In this document: one piece after another, positions 28,796 through 36,162 of the stretch
Layout of the letters: each line of letters opens with the position of its first letter
How positions within the stretch are numbered: the stretch's first letter is position 1
Assembly: GCA_023151115.1 (NCBI GenBank)
Contig: JAKLJP010000044.1
Location: 1 to 59,376, forward strand
DNA length: 59,376 bases
Direction: 5' to 3'
From: Anaerolineae bacterium
Lineage (GTDB): Bacteria > Chloroflexota > Anaerolineae > 4572-78 > J111
Notes under the pieces: generated by a model
What the model was told of the DNA's origin: nothing
Database searches by the model: none
Seen by the model: the letters and a program-made list of their open reading frames with translations, nothing else
Made by a program: the position numbers and the translations under genes

Positions 28796-29209
28796 ATGTG
28801 TCAATATTTAGAGATAGTGGCTCAGATAGGGGAGCATCAATACCTGGCCTGCTGTGAACACGGTGCGGTTCACCTGGGTTGGTATTATGGCGCGTTTCAT
28901 CTGCGCCCCGATGATTTCAGACGAGTAGCCACCCTGCTGGAGCAAAGCGCCACCCCCCACTGGATTGAACTGCGGGGCGAGGGCTGCGGCCTCATTCGCC
29001 AGCGCAACGGCTGCTTTCAACTCTGGATTGGTCAGGCCGTTCTTTTTCTGTTAGAGGCTGAACTGTACCAACTCGTTGAGCTGGTTCGGGCGGCGCTGCC
29101 CACTTTGGAACAGATGTTAATGGAAAATGGGGGTAATTCGTGGTCTCAACCCAGGCTTCATTCTTCCCAAACAAAGCGCCCAGGTGATGGTACGTTCAGT
29201 TTGAATTAG
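28796..29209 (+). CDS. CEHG-motif protein, paralogue 3 (unknown family)
   Basis: A 137-residue third member: MC start, CCEHGAVHLGW near residue 19, FQLWIGQAVLFLL, LVELVRAAL and a C-terminal TFSLN. It begins ten bases after paralogue 2, so tandem duplication is the simplest origin, though the copies are now quite divergent. The double Cys before EHG is unique to this copy. The three genes flank hmuT in a single operon with hmuU and hmuV, so a role linked to imported heme or iron is likely but unproven. Confidence 0.75.
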   Translation: MCQYLEIVAQIGEHQYLACCEHGAVHLGWYYGAFHLRPDDFRRVATLLEQSATPHWIELRGEGCGLIRQRNGCFQLWIGQAVLFLLEAELYQLVELVRAALPTLEQMLMENGGNSWSQPRLHSSQTKRPGDGTFSLN

Positions 29210-29225
29210 GAGGATAGGTCTGCTA

Positions 29226-29438
29226 ATGATACTGCCAGGGTCAAGCCAACAGTGTAATGATTTGCCGTTCAATTATCCGTACCTTCTGTCCTACGAGGTT
29301 GAAACCAATCCGGTTCTCGACCCGCTGGAAGCGATGACCGGATTTGAGTTGATGGTCGGGTTGATGAGTTATGCGGTGGTGTGGTGCGGCCGCTGCCTCG
29401 CCGGCAAAGTGACAACCTGGCGAAAAAAGTGGCTTTAA
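29226..29438 (+). CDS. Small hypothetical protein in the heme operon
   Basis: A 70-residue protein with a polar N-terminal half and a moderately hydrophobic segment (ELMVGLMSYAVVWCGRCLAG) followed by a basic tail. It could be membrane-associated. AGGAGG lies about ten bases upstream of its ATG. Its stop is within ten bases of the hmuU start. I recognise no family; it may be an accessory peptide of the transporter. Confidence 0.55.
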   Translation: MILPGSSQQCNDLPFNYPYLLSYEVETNPVLDPLEAMTGFELMVGLMSYAVVWCGRCLAGKVTTWRKKWL

Positions 29439-29443
29439 GCGTG

Positions 29444-30532
29444 ATGATGGGCCTGTTGAAAAACAATCCACCTCTGCCCCTAAGCTGGCCGATCCACCGA
29501 ACGCCGCTGTTGTGGATCGGTTTGAGCTTGCTGCTGGGCCTGGTCCTCCTGGCCGCGGTTGGCCTGGGCGCGGTCCAGATTGGACCGGGGCAGGTGGCCG
29601 CGATCCTGGCCGGGCAAATTGGTCTCAATTTAGCCATCCCTTATGAAAGCCAGCAAGAGCTGGTGCTGCTGGCCATTCGCCTGCCGCGGGTAGTGTTGGG
29701 CCTTTTGATCGGCGCGGCTCTGGCCGTCTCCGGAGCGGCGGTGCAGGGCTTATTTCGCAACCCTCTGGCCGACCCGACCCTGATCGGCATTGCCAGCGGT
29801 GCAGCATTGGCCGCCGTGGCTGTGATCGTGTTGGGCGCAACTCTGTTTGCCGGCTTGACCGCCTGGTTGGGGCTTTACACCTTGCCTCTGGCCGCGTTTG
29901 TGGGGGGAATGGCCACCACGTTGCTGGTTTATCGCCTCGCCAGCAACGGCGGGCGGACTGTCGTCACGACCTTGCTGCTGGCCGGCATCGCCATCAATGC
30001 CCTTACCGGGGCGGCTACCGGCCTGTTGACTTTTGTTGCCACTGACGAGCAATTGCGCAGTATCACCTTTTGGGGCCTGGGCAGCCTGGGCGGAGCCACC
30101 TGGCAGTCGGTGGCGACGGTGACGCCCTTTGTCATCTTGCCCTTGATCGGCATCCCCTACCTGGCCCGGCCGCTGAACGTGCTGCTGCTGGGTGAGGCCG
30201 AGGCGGGCCATTTGGGGGTCAACGTCGAGCGGGTCAAGCAGGTGATTGTACTGTTGGTCGCCCTGGCGGTGGGGGCGACGGTGTCGGTAGCGGGTATCAT
30301 CGGCTTTGTCGGGTTGGTCACGCCCCATCTGCTGCGGCTGCTGGTTGGGCCGGATCATCGCCGTCTACTACCCGGTTCGGCCCTGTTGGGAGCTACCTTG
30401 CTGCTGGCAGCCGATTTGATTGCTCGAACGATTGTCATTCCGGCGGAACTACCCATCGGTATTGTCACCGCCATGCTCGGCGCGCCTTTTTTTCTATGGC
30501 TGCTGCTGCAAGATCGGAGACACAGTTTTTGA
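29444..30532 (+). CDS. hmuU: Heme ABC transporter permease (HmuU/FecCD family)
   Basis: A 362-residue FecCD-type permease with ~10 helices and the signatures LAIRLPRVVLGLLIGAAL, GLFRNPLADPTLIG, AGIIGFVGLVTPH and LLGEAEAGHLG. The frame is open back to 29381, but ATG at 29444 just after the previous stop gives a normal N-terminus. It forms the channel for heme delivered by HmuT; the ATPase follows four bases after its stop. Confidence 0.92.
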   Translation: MMGLLKNNPPLPLSWPIHRTPLLWIGLSLLLGLVLLAAVGLGAVQIGPGQVAAILAGQIGLNLAIPYESQQELVLLAIRLPRVVLGLLIGAALAVSGAAVQGLFRNPLADPTLIGIASGAALAAVAVIVLGATLFAGLTAWLGLYTLPLAAFVGGMATTLLVYRLASNGGRTVVTTLLLAGIAINALTGAATGLLTFVATDEQLRSITFWGLGSLGGATWQSVATVTPFVILPLIGIPYLARPLNVLLLGEAEAGHLGVNVERVKQVIVLLVALAVGATVSVAGIIGFVGLVTPHLLRLLVGPDHRRLLPGSALLGATLLLAADLIARTIVIPAELPIGIVTAMLGAPFFLWLLLQDRRHSF

Positions 30533-30536
30533 GCTT

Positions 30537-31340
30537 ATGACCCTTGAGACGCTTGAGGTTTCCTTCAAAATTGGACCCAAAACGCTCTTGCAAAACATCT
30601 CGCTGACCGTCGAGCCGGGGCAGGTAGTGGCTGTCGTCGGGCCGAATGGGGCGGGTAAATCAACCCTGCTGAAAATTTTGAGTGGAGATTTGCGGCCCGG
30701 CATGGGGAAGGTGCTGTTGCAAGGCAACCCTCTGGCCGCTTGGCCGCTGCGGGAACGGGCCAGAATGAGAGCGGTCTTGCCGCAGCAGTCCCGGCTGCAA
30801 TTTCCTTTCACCACGCTGGAAGTGGCGCTAATGGGGCGAATGCCGCACACGTCGGGCCGGGAGGGACAGCGGGATTACGAGATAGCGCGGGCGGCCCTGG
30901 CCGCTGCCGACGTGTTGCACCTGGCCGGGCGGCTGTACCCCACCCTTTCCGGCGGTGAACAGCAGCGGGCGCAGTTGGCCCGGGTGCTGGCTCAAATCTG
31001 GGAAGCGCCGCCGCAGGGCCGGCGCTATTTGCTGCTGGACGAACCGACCACCAGCCTTGATCTGGCCCACCAGCATGATACCCTACACCTTGCCCGTGAT
31101 TTTGCCCGGCAAGGGGTCGGCGTGCTGACCATTTTGCACGATTTGAACCTGGCCGCCCAGTACGCCGACCGGGTTTTGATGCTGCGCTCAGGCCGGCAAA
31201 TTGCCTGGGGGCCGCCGCCGCAAGTCTTGACTCCGCCACTCATTCAGGCCGCTTTCGACATCGCGGTGACGGTGCTGCCACATCCCCAGCTTGGTTGCCC
31301 GCTGGTAGTATCTACGCCGGAGAAAATTAACCGAAATTAA
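30537..31340 (+). CDS. hmuV: Heme ABC transporter ATP-binding protein (HmuV)
   Basis: A 267-residue ATPase: Walker A GPNGAGKST, signature LSGGEQQRAQLARVLAQ, a short insertion (IWEAPPQGRR) typical of HmuV, Walker [14 protein letters not shown] and switch His in ILHDLNLA. The frame extends upstream into hmuU, but ATG 30537, four bases after the hmuU stop, is the logical start. It completes the HmuTUV heme importer. Confidence 0.93.
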   Translation: MTLETLEVSFKIGPKTLLQNISLTVEPGQVVAVVGPNGAGKSTLLKILSGDLRPGMGKVLLQGNPLAAWPLRERARMRAVLPQQSRLQFPFTTLEVALMGRMPHTSGREGQRDYEIARAALAAADVLHLAGRLYPTLSGGEQQRAQLARVLAQIWEAPPQGRRYLLLDEPTTSLDLAHQHDTLHLARDFARQGVGVLTILHDLNLAAQYADRVLMLRSGRQIAWGPPPQVLTPPLIQAAFDIAVTVLPHPQLGCPLVVSTPEKINRN

Positions 31341-31422
31341 AAAAGAAGTTTTCAAACCTGAGCTTGGGAAGTAACTCGGAGCTATTGCCTGGGCCGGCAA
31401 AGTGTCTTACTCTGGACAGAAC

Positions 31423-32082
31423 ATGGTAACTGAATCAAATGAAATGTACCTGCTGACCATCTATCGTCTGACCCGGCGACAGCCGGTGGCCTCCACCACG
31501 GCAATTGCCGCCCGGCTGCATATTAGCCGGCCCAGCGTGACCGAGCAGCTCAAACGGCTGTGTGAGCAGGGTTATGTCAATTATGAATGGCGGGAAGGGG
31601 CCAGCCTGACCGGGGCGGGGCAGCGGGTCGCCCTGGCTGTTTTAAGAAAACACCGGCTGTTGGAGACATTTCTGGTCGAGTGCTTTGGCTACGGTCTGGA
31701 TGAAGTCCATCAGGAAGCCTGCTGCCTGGAGCATCAGCTTTCCGAGCGCCTGGCCGATGAGATAGAGCAAAAGTTGGGCTATCCCCGGTTTGACCCGCAC
31801 GGCCATCCCATTCCGGGCAAACAGGGTGAACTGGCGGAAAGAGACAGCCGCCCGCTCACAGCCATAACGGTGGGACAGCCGGTGATTGTTTGTGAGATCA
31901 GCGACGCCGATAGCGCGCCGTTGGGCTATCTTTTGAAGCACGGCGTAACCCCGGGGACGCGCCTGACCGTCGTCGAGGTTATCCCGCAGCAGGGCCCTTT
32001 GATTGTCAGGGTGCAGGAAAAAATGGTAGCCCTAACGTATGCCTTAGCCGAGGAGGTTTATGTCTGTGACTGCTCCGCCTGA
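31423..32082 (+). CDS. DtxR/MntR-family metal-dependent regulator, second copy
   Basis: About 219 residues. It has a winged helix (TTAIAARLHISRPSVTEQLKRL), a dimerisation and metal-binding domain (HRLLETFLVECFGYGLDEVHQEACCLEHQLS) and a C-terminal FeoA-like domain. ATG 31423 begins at the usual MVTESNEMYLL position; a GTG at 31402 is also in frame. It lies downstream of hmuV and overlaps the DUF3793 gene by 23 bases, so its level is coupled to the operon. Two DtxR-type proteins in one island suggest separate sensing of iron and manganese, or of uptake and utilisation. Confidence 0.88.
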   Translation: MVTESNEMYLLTIYRLTRRQPVASTTAIAARLHISRPSVTEQLKRLCEQGYVNYEWREGASLTGAGQRVALAVLRKHRLLETFLVECFGYGLDEVHQEACCLEHQLSERLADEIEQKLGYPRFDPHGHPIPGKQGELAERDSRPLTAITVGQPVIVCEISDADSAPLGYLLKHGVTPGTRLTVVEVIPQQGPLIVRVQEKMVALTYALAEEVYVCDCSA

Positions 32083-32674
32083 CGGGGCCATTGCGCCCCA
32101 TTTTTGTGCCTGGAAGACCGAAGTGAGTTGGATTTCTAACGCCGAGGCCGAGTTTGCCAAATGGTTGTTTGTCCACGTGGCCGGGGTGCTGCTGTCCGAA
32201 AAAGCCGGTGAACTGTTAACCCTGCCCGAAACCCAGTTTGGCTTGAGCCTCAAACAGCGCCTGGCGCACCTGGCCCGGCTGGCCGGGCGCTGGCAGTGCT
32301 CCTATATGGTGCTACAGCGGTCTGTTTTTTCAACCAAAATCATCCTCTATCACGAGGGGCGGGTCCAGCAGGCCCTGGCCGAAACGCCCTGCTCTATTCT
32401 GCATGGCCAGCTTCATTATGATCCCGGCATAACGCCAACCGAATTTTTAGGGGAGGTCAGGCGGCGCTGGCAAAAAAATAACCGGATCCCCCACGAGATT
32501 GGTCTGGCCCTGGGGTATCCGGTTAAAGATGTGTTGGGTTTTATGGGCTTGCTGCCGCTTTCCTGCCTGGGCTGTTATGGCTGGCGCATCTATGATGACC
32601 TGGCCCATTCGATGCGGATGAGTCAGGAGTTCATCCGGGCCAAGCAGCGGGCAGCGGCCTTTTTGTCCGTTTAA
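32060..32674 (+). CDS. DUF3793 family protein
   Basis: A 204-residue protein with the DUF3793 hallmark [20 protein letters not shown] and a C-terminal [12 protein letters not shown]3793 genes in anaerobes often neighbour flavodoxin and iron-transport genes; function is unknown. GAGGAGG precedes the ATG, which lies inside the DtxR-type gene, so the two are translationally coupled. Central CSILH and upstream FCAWKTEV give possible ligands. It converges with the ferredoxin gene, overlapping by four bases. Confidence 0.82.
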   Translation: MSVTAPPDGAIAPHFCAWKTEVSWISNAEAEFAKWLFVHVAGVLLSEKAGELLTLPETQFGLSLKQRLAHLARLAGRWQCSYMVLQRSVFSTKIILYHEGRVQQALAETPCSILHGQLHYDPGITPTEFLGEVRRRWQKNNRIPHEIGLALGYPVKDVLGFMGLLPLSCLGCYGWRIYDDLAHSMRMSQEFIRAKQRAAAFLSV

Positions 32675-32880
32675 CCTAATTTGGCCGGGGCGATGATGGC
32701 ATCCACCGGGCACTGTGGAATGCAGCGCACCGCCGACATGTTCTGGCAGTTGTTGCAGGCATTGGGGTCAATCAGGTAGGTTTTTTCGACTTCAGCCACA
32801 CTGATGGCATTGCGCGGGCAAGCCGGCCGGCAGGCATCACACATCACACACAGTTTGGGGTCAATAAAATGTTTTTCCAT
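32671..32880 (-). CDS. 2[4Fe-4S] ferredoxin
   Basis: A 69-residue ferredoxin. Cluster I is [12 protein letters not shown] (C-x2-C-x2-C-x3-CP). Cluster II is C-x2-C-x7-C-x3-CP (CNNC ... CIPQCP), a longer loop like Allochromatium-type ferredoxins. It carries electrons in the cytoplasm and could donate to the FhuF-like or HugZ-like enzymes. It is divergent from hugZ, with the DtxR-like operator in the shared promoter region. Confidence 0.92.
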   Translation of the reverse strand: MEKHFIDPKLCVMCDACRPACPRNAISVAEVEKTYLIDPNACNNCQNMSAVRCIPQCPVDAIIAPAKLG

Positions 32881-32973
32881 TGTTGCGCCTCTTCTTAAAA
32901 TTTATAACCGGAGTTAATTTTAATTTGAACCCAATATAACATAATTTTTAACACTTAGTCAATGCTAATTTAC

Positions 32974-32993
32974 CACTTAGGGCAACCTAAGTG
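32974..32993. promoter_or_regulatory. DtxR/IdeR-like operator
   Basis: CACTTAGGGCAACCTAAGTG is a perfect 8-bp inverted repeat with a GCAA centre. It closely resembles the DtxR/IdeR consensus (TTAGG-n-CCTAA halves). It sits 21 bases before the hugZ ATG and 94 bases before the ferredoxin start, so a DtxR-type protein bound here could repress both. A weaker half-site (ACACTTAGTC) lies at 32951-32960. Confidence 0.7.
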
Positions 32994-33013
32994 TGATCGA
33001 AGGAAGCCGTTTA

Positions 33014-33508
33014 ATGGAAACAGAAGAAGATCGAATTCGAGCCGAATATGAACGCTTGCTCCTGGGATTACAAAGCTTGATGCTGGCTACCGTTGACGGG
33101 CAAGGTGCGCCTTTGGTCAGCTATGCCCCTTTTGCCGTAGACCAAGCCCGGCAGTTCTATATTTTTGTGAGCGAATTGTCCGGCCATACGGCTAACCTGC
33201 GGCGGACCGGCCAGGTGAGCGTGATGTTGATCGAGGATGAACAGACCGCCTATCAAATCTTTGTGCGCCGGCGGCTCACTTTTTTCTGCCGGGCCAGCCT
33301 GCTGGAGCGTGATACCCCGGAATGGCAAGCGGCAGCGGAGATTTACCGGGCCAAATTTAAGGAGTTTTTCGAGATCATCCAATCTTTCCAGGATTTTCAG
33401 ATGTTCAAGTTATCGCCGATAGGGGGTGGATTGGTGGTAGGTTTTGGGCGGGCCTACGACATCAGCGGCGCGGCCCTGGATGTTTTGACTCAGCGGCAGG
33501 GGGTCTGA
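33014..33508 (+). CDS. hugZ: HugZ/HutZ-family heme utilisation protein
   Basis: A 164-residue split-barrel (pyridoxamine-oxidase-like) protein. Motifs typical of HutZ/HugZ are SYAPFAVD, FYIFVSELSGHTANL, VSVMLIEDEQ, FVRRRLTFFCRA with ERDTPEW, and MFKLSPIGGGLVVGFGRAYD. These proteins bind heme and are required for, or catalyse, its oxidative breakdown. ATG 33014 has an AAGGA site; the upstream in-frame GTG at 32993 lies in the operator. The DUF2470 domain often fused to such proteins is separate (18939). The HmuTUV importer immediately upstream supplies the expected substrate. Confidence 0.87.
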   Translation: METEEDRIRAEYERLLLGLQSLMLATVDGQGAPLVSYAPFAVDQARQFYIFVSELSGHTANLRRTGQVSVMLIEDEQTAYQIFVRRRLTFFCRASLLERDTPEWQAAAEIYRAKFKEFFEIIQSFQDFQMFKLSPIGGGLVVGFGRAYDISGAALDVLTQRQGV

Positions 33509-33514
33509 GGTGGC

Positions 33515-35158
33515 ATTTCTTTTGGGATCGAGCACGAAGTTGCTTTTCTGGACCCGGAAGGCCGCTTTGCCGATTTTTCGCGCAGCAGCTATGCCGATTT
33601 CGATCAAATTATCGAGCAATTGCCGCTCTATCCGGGTGATTACGACCATTTGCGCCGGGGCAATGCCGGGATCAAAAAGAAGCGCTGGTACATTGAATGT
33701 TTCGAGCGTTTCAAAGACGATGATAAAGTCATCAACTGCCATCCCAAAGGTATCGAAATCAGAACCACCATCCACCCGACCATCCAGGGGGTTATCGCCG
33801 AATTAAGCAGAAGTTATGATCTCCTGGCTGAAACAGCCCAACGATTAAACTATACACCGGTCTGTGTGGCTTTTAATCCATACCGGACTGTGTTTGAACC
33901 TGACCCGCCCTTGAATGAATATGAACGGGGTGTTCAGCATCAGTCACCCGAAATGTTTACCCAGGATATTTCGATGTTGACCTACGGGCCAGACCTGAAT
34001 CTGTCAATCAAGGGAATGACGGTGGAACAATTGATTGACCTGGGCCAAAAGCTGACCTACTACAGCCCCTACCTTGTGCCTTTCAGCTTCAATTCGCCGT
34101 TTTACGAGGGCCGGCTGTGGCCGGGGTTGTCGGCCCGCACCTTTGTCAGAACCGGAGCCAGGCCGGCCGTATTGGTGTTTGTGGCCGAACCGGAGCAGTT
34201 GCTCAAAAGTAACCCGTCGTTAACCACCCTGGCCCGGCTGCCGGCGGAGGTGGGCCGGCTCGAATTTAAGGCATTTGATGCCTGTCCTGATTTTTGGCTC
34301 TATGCCAGCCTGTTAGCTGTGCTCAAGGGCTTGGCCCTGGATCACTCTCGGCCCGGCTGGACGCGCCTTTTTTCACTGCGCCGCCCGGCTCGTCCCTTCG
34401 CGGTGTATCCCAAGGAGGAGTTTATCGTCCCTAACCGGGAAGTGGCCGCTCTGGTGGAGGCGTTGTTGCTGTCGCCCGCGTCCTTAGCCCGGTTTGCGCC
34501 CTATCGGCAGCCCACCACCCACTTGCGCGAGCTGCTGGTCTGCACCCACGGCAACCGGGATATCTGCTGCGGCAAATTCGGCTTTCCGGCTTTTCACACC
34601 CTCCGCCAGCTTGCGGCCAGCATGCTGACGCCGTTTCGAGTATGGCGCACCAGCCACTTTGGCGGTCACCGTTTTGCGCCAACCGCGCTGGATCTGCCGG
34701 ACGGTCGCTGCTGGGGCCATCTGGAAGCGGAGGTATTGGAAAATCTGGCCCGGCGCAGTGGCCGGGTCTCCCCGTTGCGCCCCTTTTACCGGGGCTGGAG
34801 CGGCTTGAGTGTGTACGAACAGGTGGCCGAGCGAGAAATCTTTATGCGCCAGGGTTGGTGGTGGGTGAATTACCTCAAGGACATCCAGACGCTTGAATTT
34901 GATGAAGCTGAAAACCGCGCTGAGATTTGGCTCAGTTATACTACGCCTGATGGCCGGATTTCCGGGGCTTATCAGGCTACAGTGGCCTTCAGCCACCAAG
35001 TCTCGACTTTGGGCCGAAGCGGGGATCAGCAGCCTTTACCGGTCAAACAGTACAGAGTCAGCCGCCTGGAGAAAGTGTTTGAAAAAAATCCAGCGGCTTT
35101 GAAATTTATCAATGGGAGAAACAAAAAACAGTATGAATTACACAGGTCCGAAAGTTAA
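33515..35158 (+). CDS. Fusion of GCS2-type glutamate-cysteine ligase and sucrase/ferredoxin-like domain
   Basis: About 547 residues. Residues ~4-300 resemble cyanobacterial-type glutamate-cysteine ligase (FGIEHEVAFL, KKRWYIECFERF, KGIEIRTTIHPTIQG, LTYGPDLNLSIKGM, SARTFVRTGARPAVLVF). The rest resembles Suc_Fer-like thioredoxin-fold ferredoxins (LLVCTHGNRDICCGKFG, VWRTSHFGGHRFAPT, CWGHL, LRPFYRGWSGL). The first ATG is at 33620, inside conserved sequence. The coding similarity reaches back to ~33518 without ATG, GTG or TTG in frame. Either ATT (33515) starts translation or a one-base indel separates GTG 33510 (good AGGGGG site) from the frame. Both halves look shorter than stand-alone homologues. 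Confidence 0.75.
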   Translation: MSFGIEHEVAFLDPEGRFADFSRSSYADFDQIIEQLPLYPGDYDHLRRGNAGIKKKRWYIECFERFKDDDKVINCHPKGIEIRTTIHPTIQGVIAELSRSYDLLAETAQRLNYTPVCVAFNPYRTVFEPDPPLNEYERGVQHQSPEMFTQDISMLTYGPDLNLSIKGMTVEQLIDLGQKLTYYSPYLVPFSFNSPFYEGRLWPGLSARTFVRTGARPAVLVFVAEPEQLLKSNPSLTTLARLPAEVGRLEFKAFDACPDFWLYASLLAVLKGLALDHSRPGWTRLFSLRRPARPFAVYPKEEFIVPNREVAALVEALLLSPASLARFAPYRQPTTHLRELLVCTHGNRDICCGKFGFPAFHTLRQLAASMLTPFRVWRTSHFGGHRFAPTALDLPDGRCWGHLEAEVLENLARRSGRVSPLRPFYRGWSGLSVYEQVAEREIFMRQGWWWVNYLKDIQTLEFDEAENRAEIWLSYTTPDGRISGAYQATVAFSHQVSTLGRSGDQQPLPVKQYRVSRLEKVFEKNPAALKFINGRNKKQYELHRSES

Positions 35159-35744
35159 ATTATCCCGCCGCCTGGGCCTTGCGCTAACCCCGAAGGCAGC
35201 CCAAATTATGGCAAAGCGGCCCTATCCGCCGGGGCAGCATGGCCGCCATCAACAATTCAAAGATCGAAATCCGTCGGATTACAAGCGACAACTGCTGGAA
35301 AAACAGAAGCTGCGGCTGCAATACAACATCCACGAGCGGCAGATGCGCAACTATTTTATCAAAGCTTCCCGTCGCATGGGGAATACGGTAGATAACCTGA
35401 TGCAATTGCTGGAAACTCGCCTCGACGCGGTCGTGCTGCGAGCCGGATTGGCCCGGACGATCTACGCGGCCCGGCAGTATGTCACCCACGGTCACATCCT
35501 GGTCAACGGCCGGCGGGTCAACCTGCCGGCATACCGGGTCAAAGTGGATGACGTTGTTTCGGTCAAAGAGAAAAGCCGCCGTCTGGCTTGTTTTGCCGAG
35601 GCGTTGGCTTCCACCGCCGGGACACCTCCCTACCTGAAAACATCCAAAGACGAGATGTCGGCCCAACTGCTTTACCTACCCCCGCGCTATGAGGTGCCGG
35701 TCATCTGCGAAGTCTCTTTGGTGATCGAATATTACTCAAGATAA
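35133..35744 (+). CDS. rpsD: 30S ribosomal protein S4, zinc-ligand-free paralogue
   Basis: A 203-residue S4. Conserved features are the N-terminal GPKVKLSRRLG and KRPYPPGQHG, the S4 RNA-binding domain (LETRLDAVVLRAGLARTIYAARQYVTHGHILVNG) and a normal C-terminal SLVIEYYSR. It lacks the N-terminal Cys zinc ligands of the C+ form. ATG 35133 gives the family N-terminus; ATG 35112 lies within the previous gene. It is outside any ribosomal operon and follows heme/iron genes, which suggests expression under metal limitation. Confidence 0.92.
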   Translation: MNYTGPKVKLSRRLGLALTPKAAQIMAKRPYPPGQHGRHQQFKDRNPSDYKRQLLEKQKLRLQYNIHERQMRNYFIKASRRMGNTVDNLMQLLETRLDAVVLRAGLARTIYAARQYVTHGHILVNGRRVNLPAYRVKVDDVVSVKEKSRRLACFAEALASTAGTPPYLKTSKDEMSAQLLYLPPRYEVPVICEVSLVIEYYSR

Positions 35745-35767
35745 CAAAGTTAAGGAGGCTTTACGGC

Positions 35768-36157
35768 GTGGCCATAATTGGGTTATTCTACGGTTCCGAT
35801 ACCGGCAACACCGAACATGCCGCCAAACTCATTCAGAAAATCTTGAACGGTACTGACACGGTGGTGCTGCATAACGTGGCCGAGGGGGTGAGCAAAATGG
35901 TCGAATATGACTATCTCATCCTGGGCGCGCCAACCTGGAACATCGGCGAGTTACAGGGCGACTGGGAGGACCACATGGCTGAATTTGAGACGTTTGATTT
36001 TAGCGGCAAAAAGATAGCCATCTGTGGGTTGGGTGATGCTCGTGGCTACCCCTCCACCTTTGTGGATGGTGTTGGCATGCTGGGTGAGGTGGTGTTTCAA
36101 AAAGGGGAGAGTTGGTCGGTTTCTGGCCGCCGGATGATTACGAATTTTAGGGAATAA
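35768..36157 (+). pseudogene. Flavodoxin, C-terminally truncated by frameshift
   Basis: A 129-residue frame with the FMN phosphate loop GSDTGNTEHAA, the 60s loop GAPTWNIGELQGDW and the 90s loop GLGDARGYPSTFVDG, all characteristic of long-chain flavodoxin (~170 residues). After FQKGE the frame gives non-flavodoxin residues. A neighbouring frame continues ELVGFWPPDDYEF and then meets TAG at about 36147. So one indel (near 36107) plus a missing C-terminal helix mark a degraded gene. Flavodoxins usually replace ferredoxin under iron starvation, fitting the island. AAGGAGG precedes the GTG start. Confidence 0.78.
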
Positions 36158-36162
36158 CTTTC

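Noticed and set aside
29750..30358. 202-residue minus-strand frame opposite hmuU
   Set aside because: Gln/Gly-rich antisense of a membrane protein gene.
30420..30536. N-terminal extension of HmuV
   Set aside because: It overlaps the end of hmuU and lacks ATPase-family similarity; ATG 30537 is well placed.
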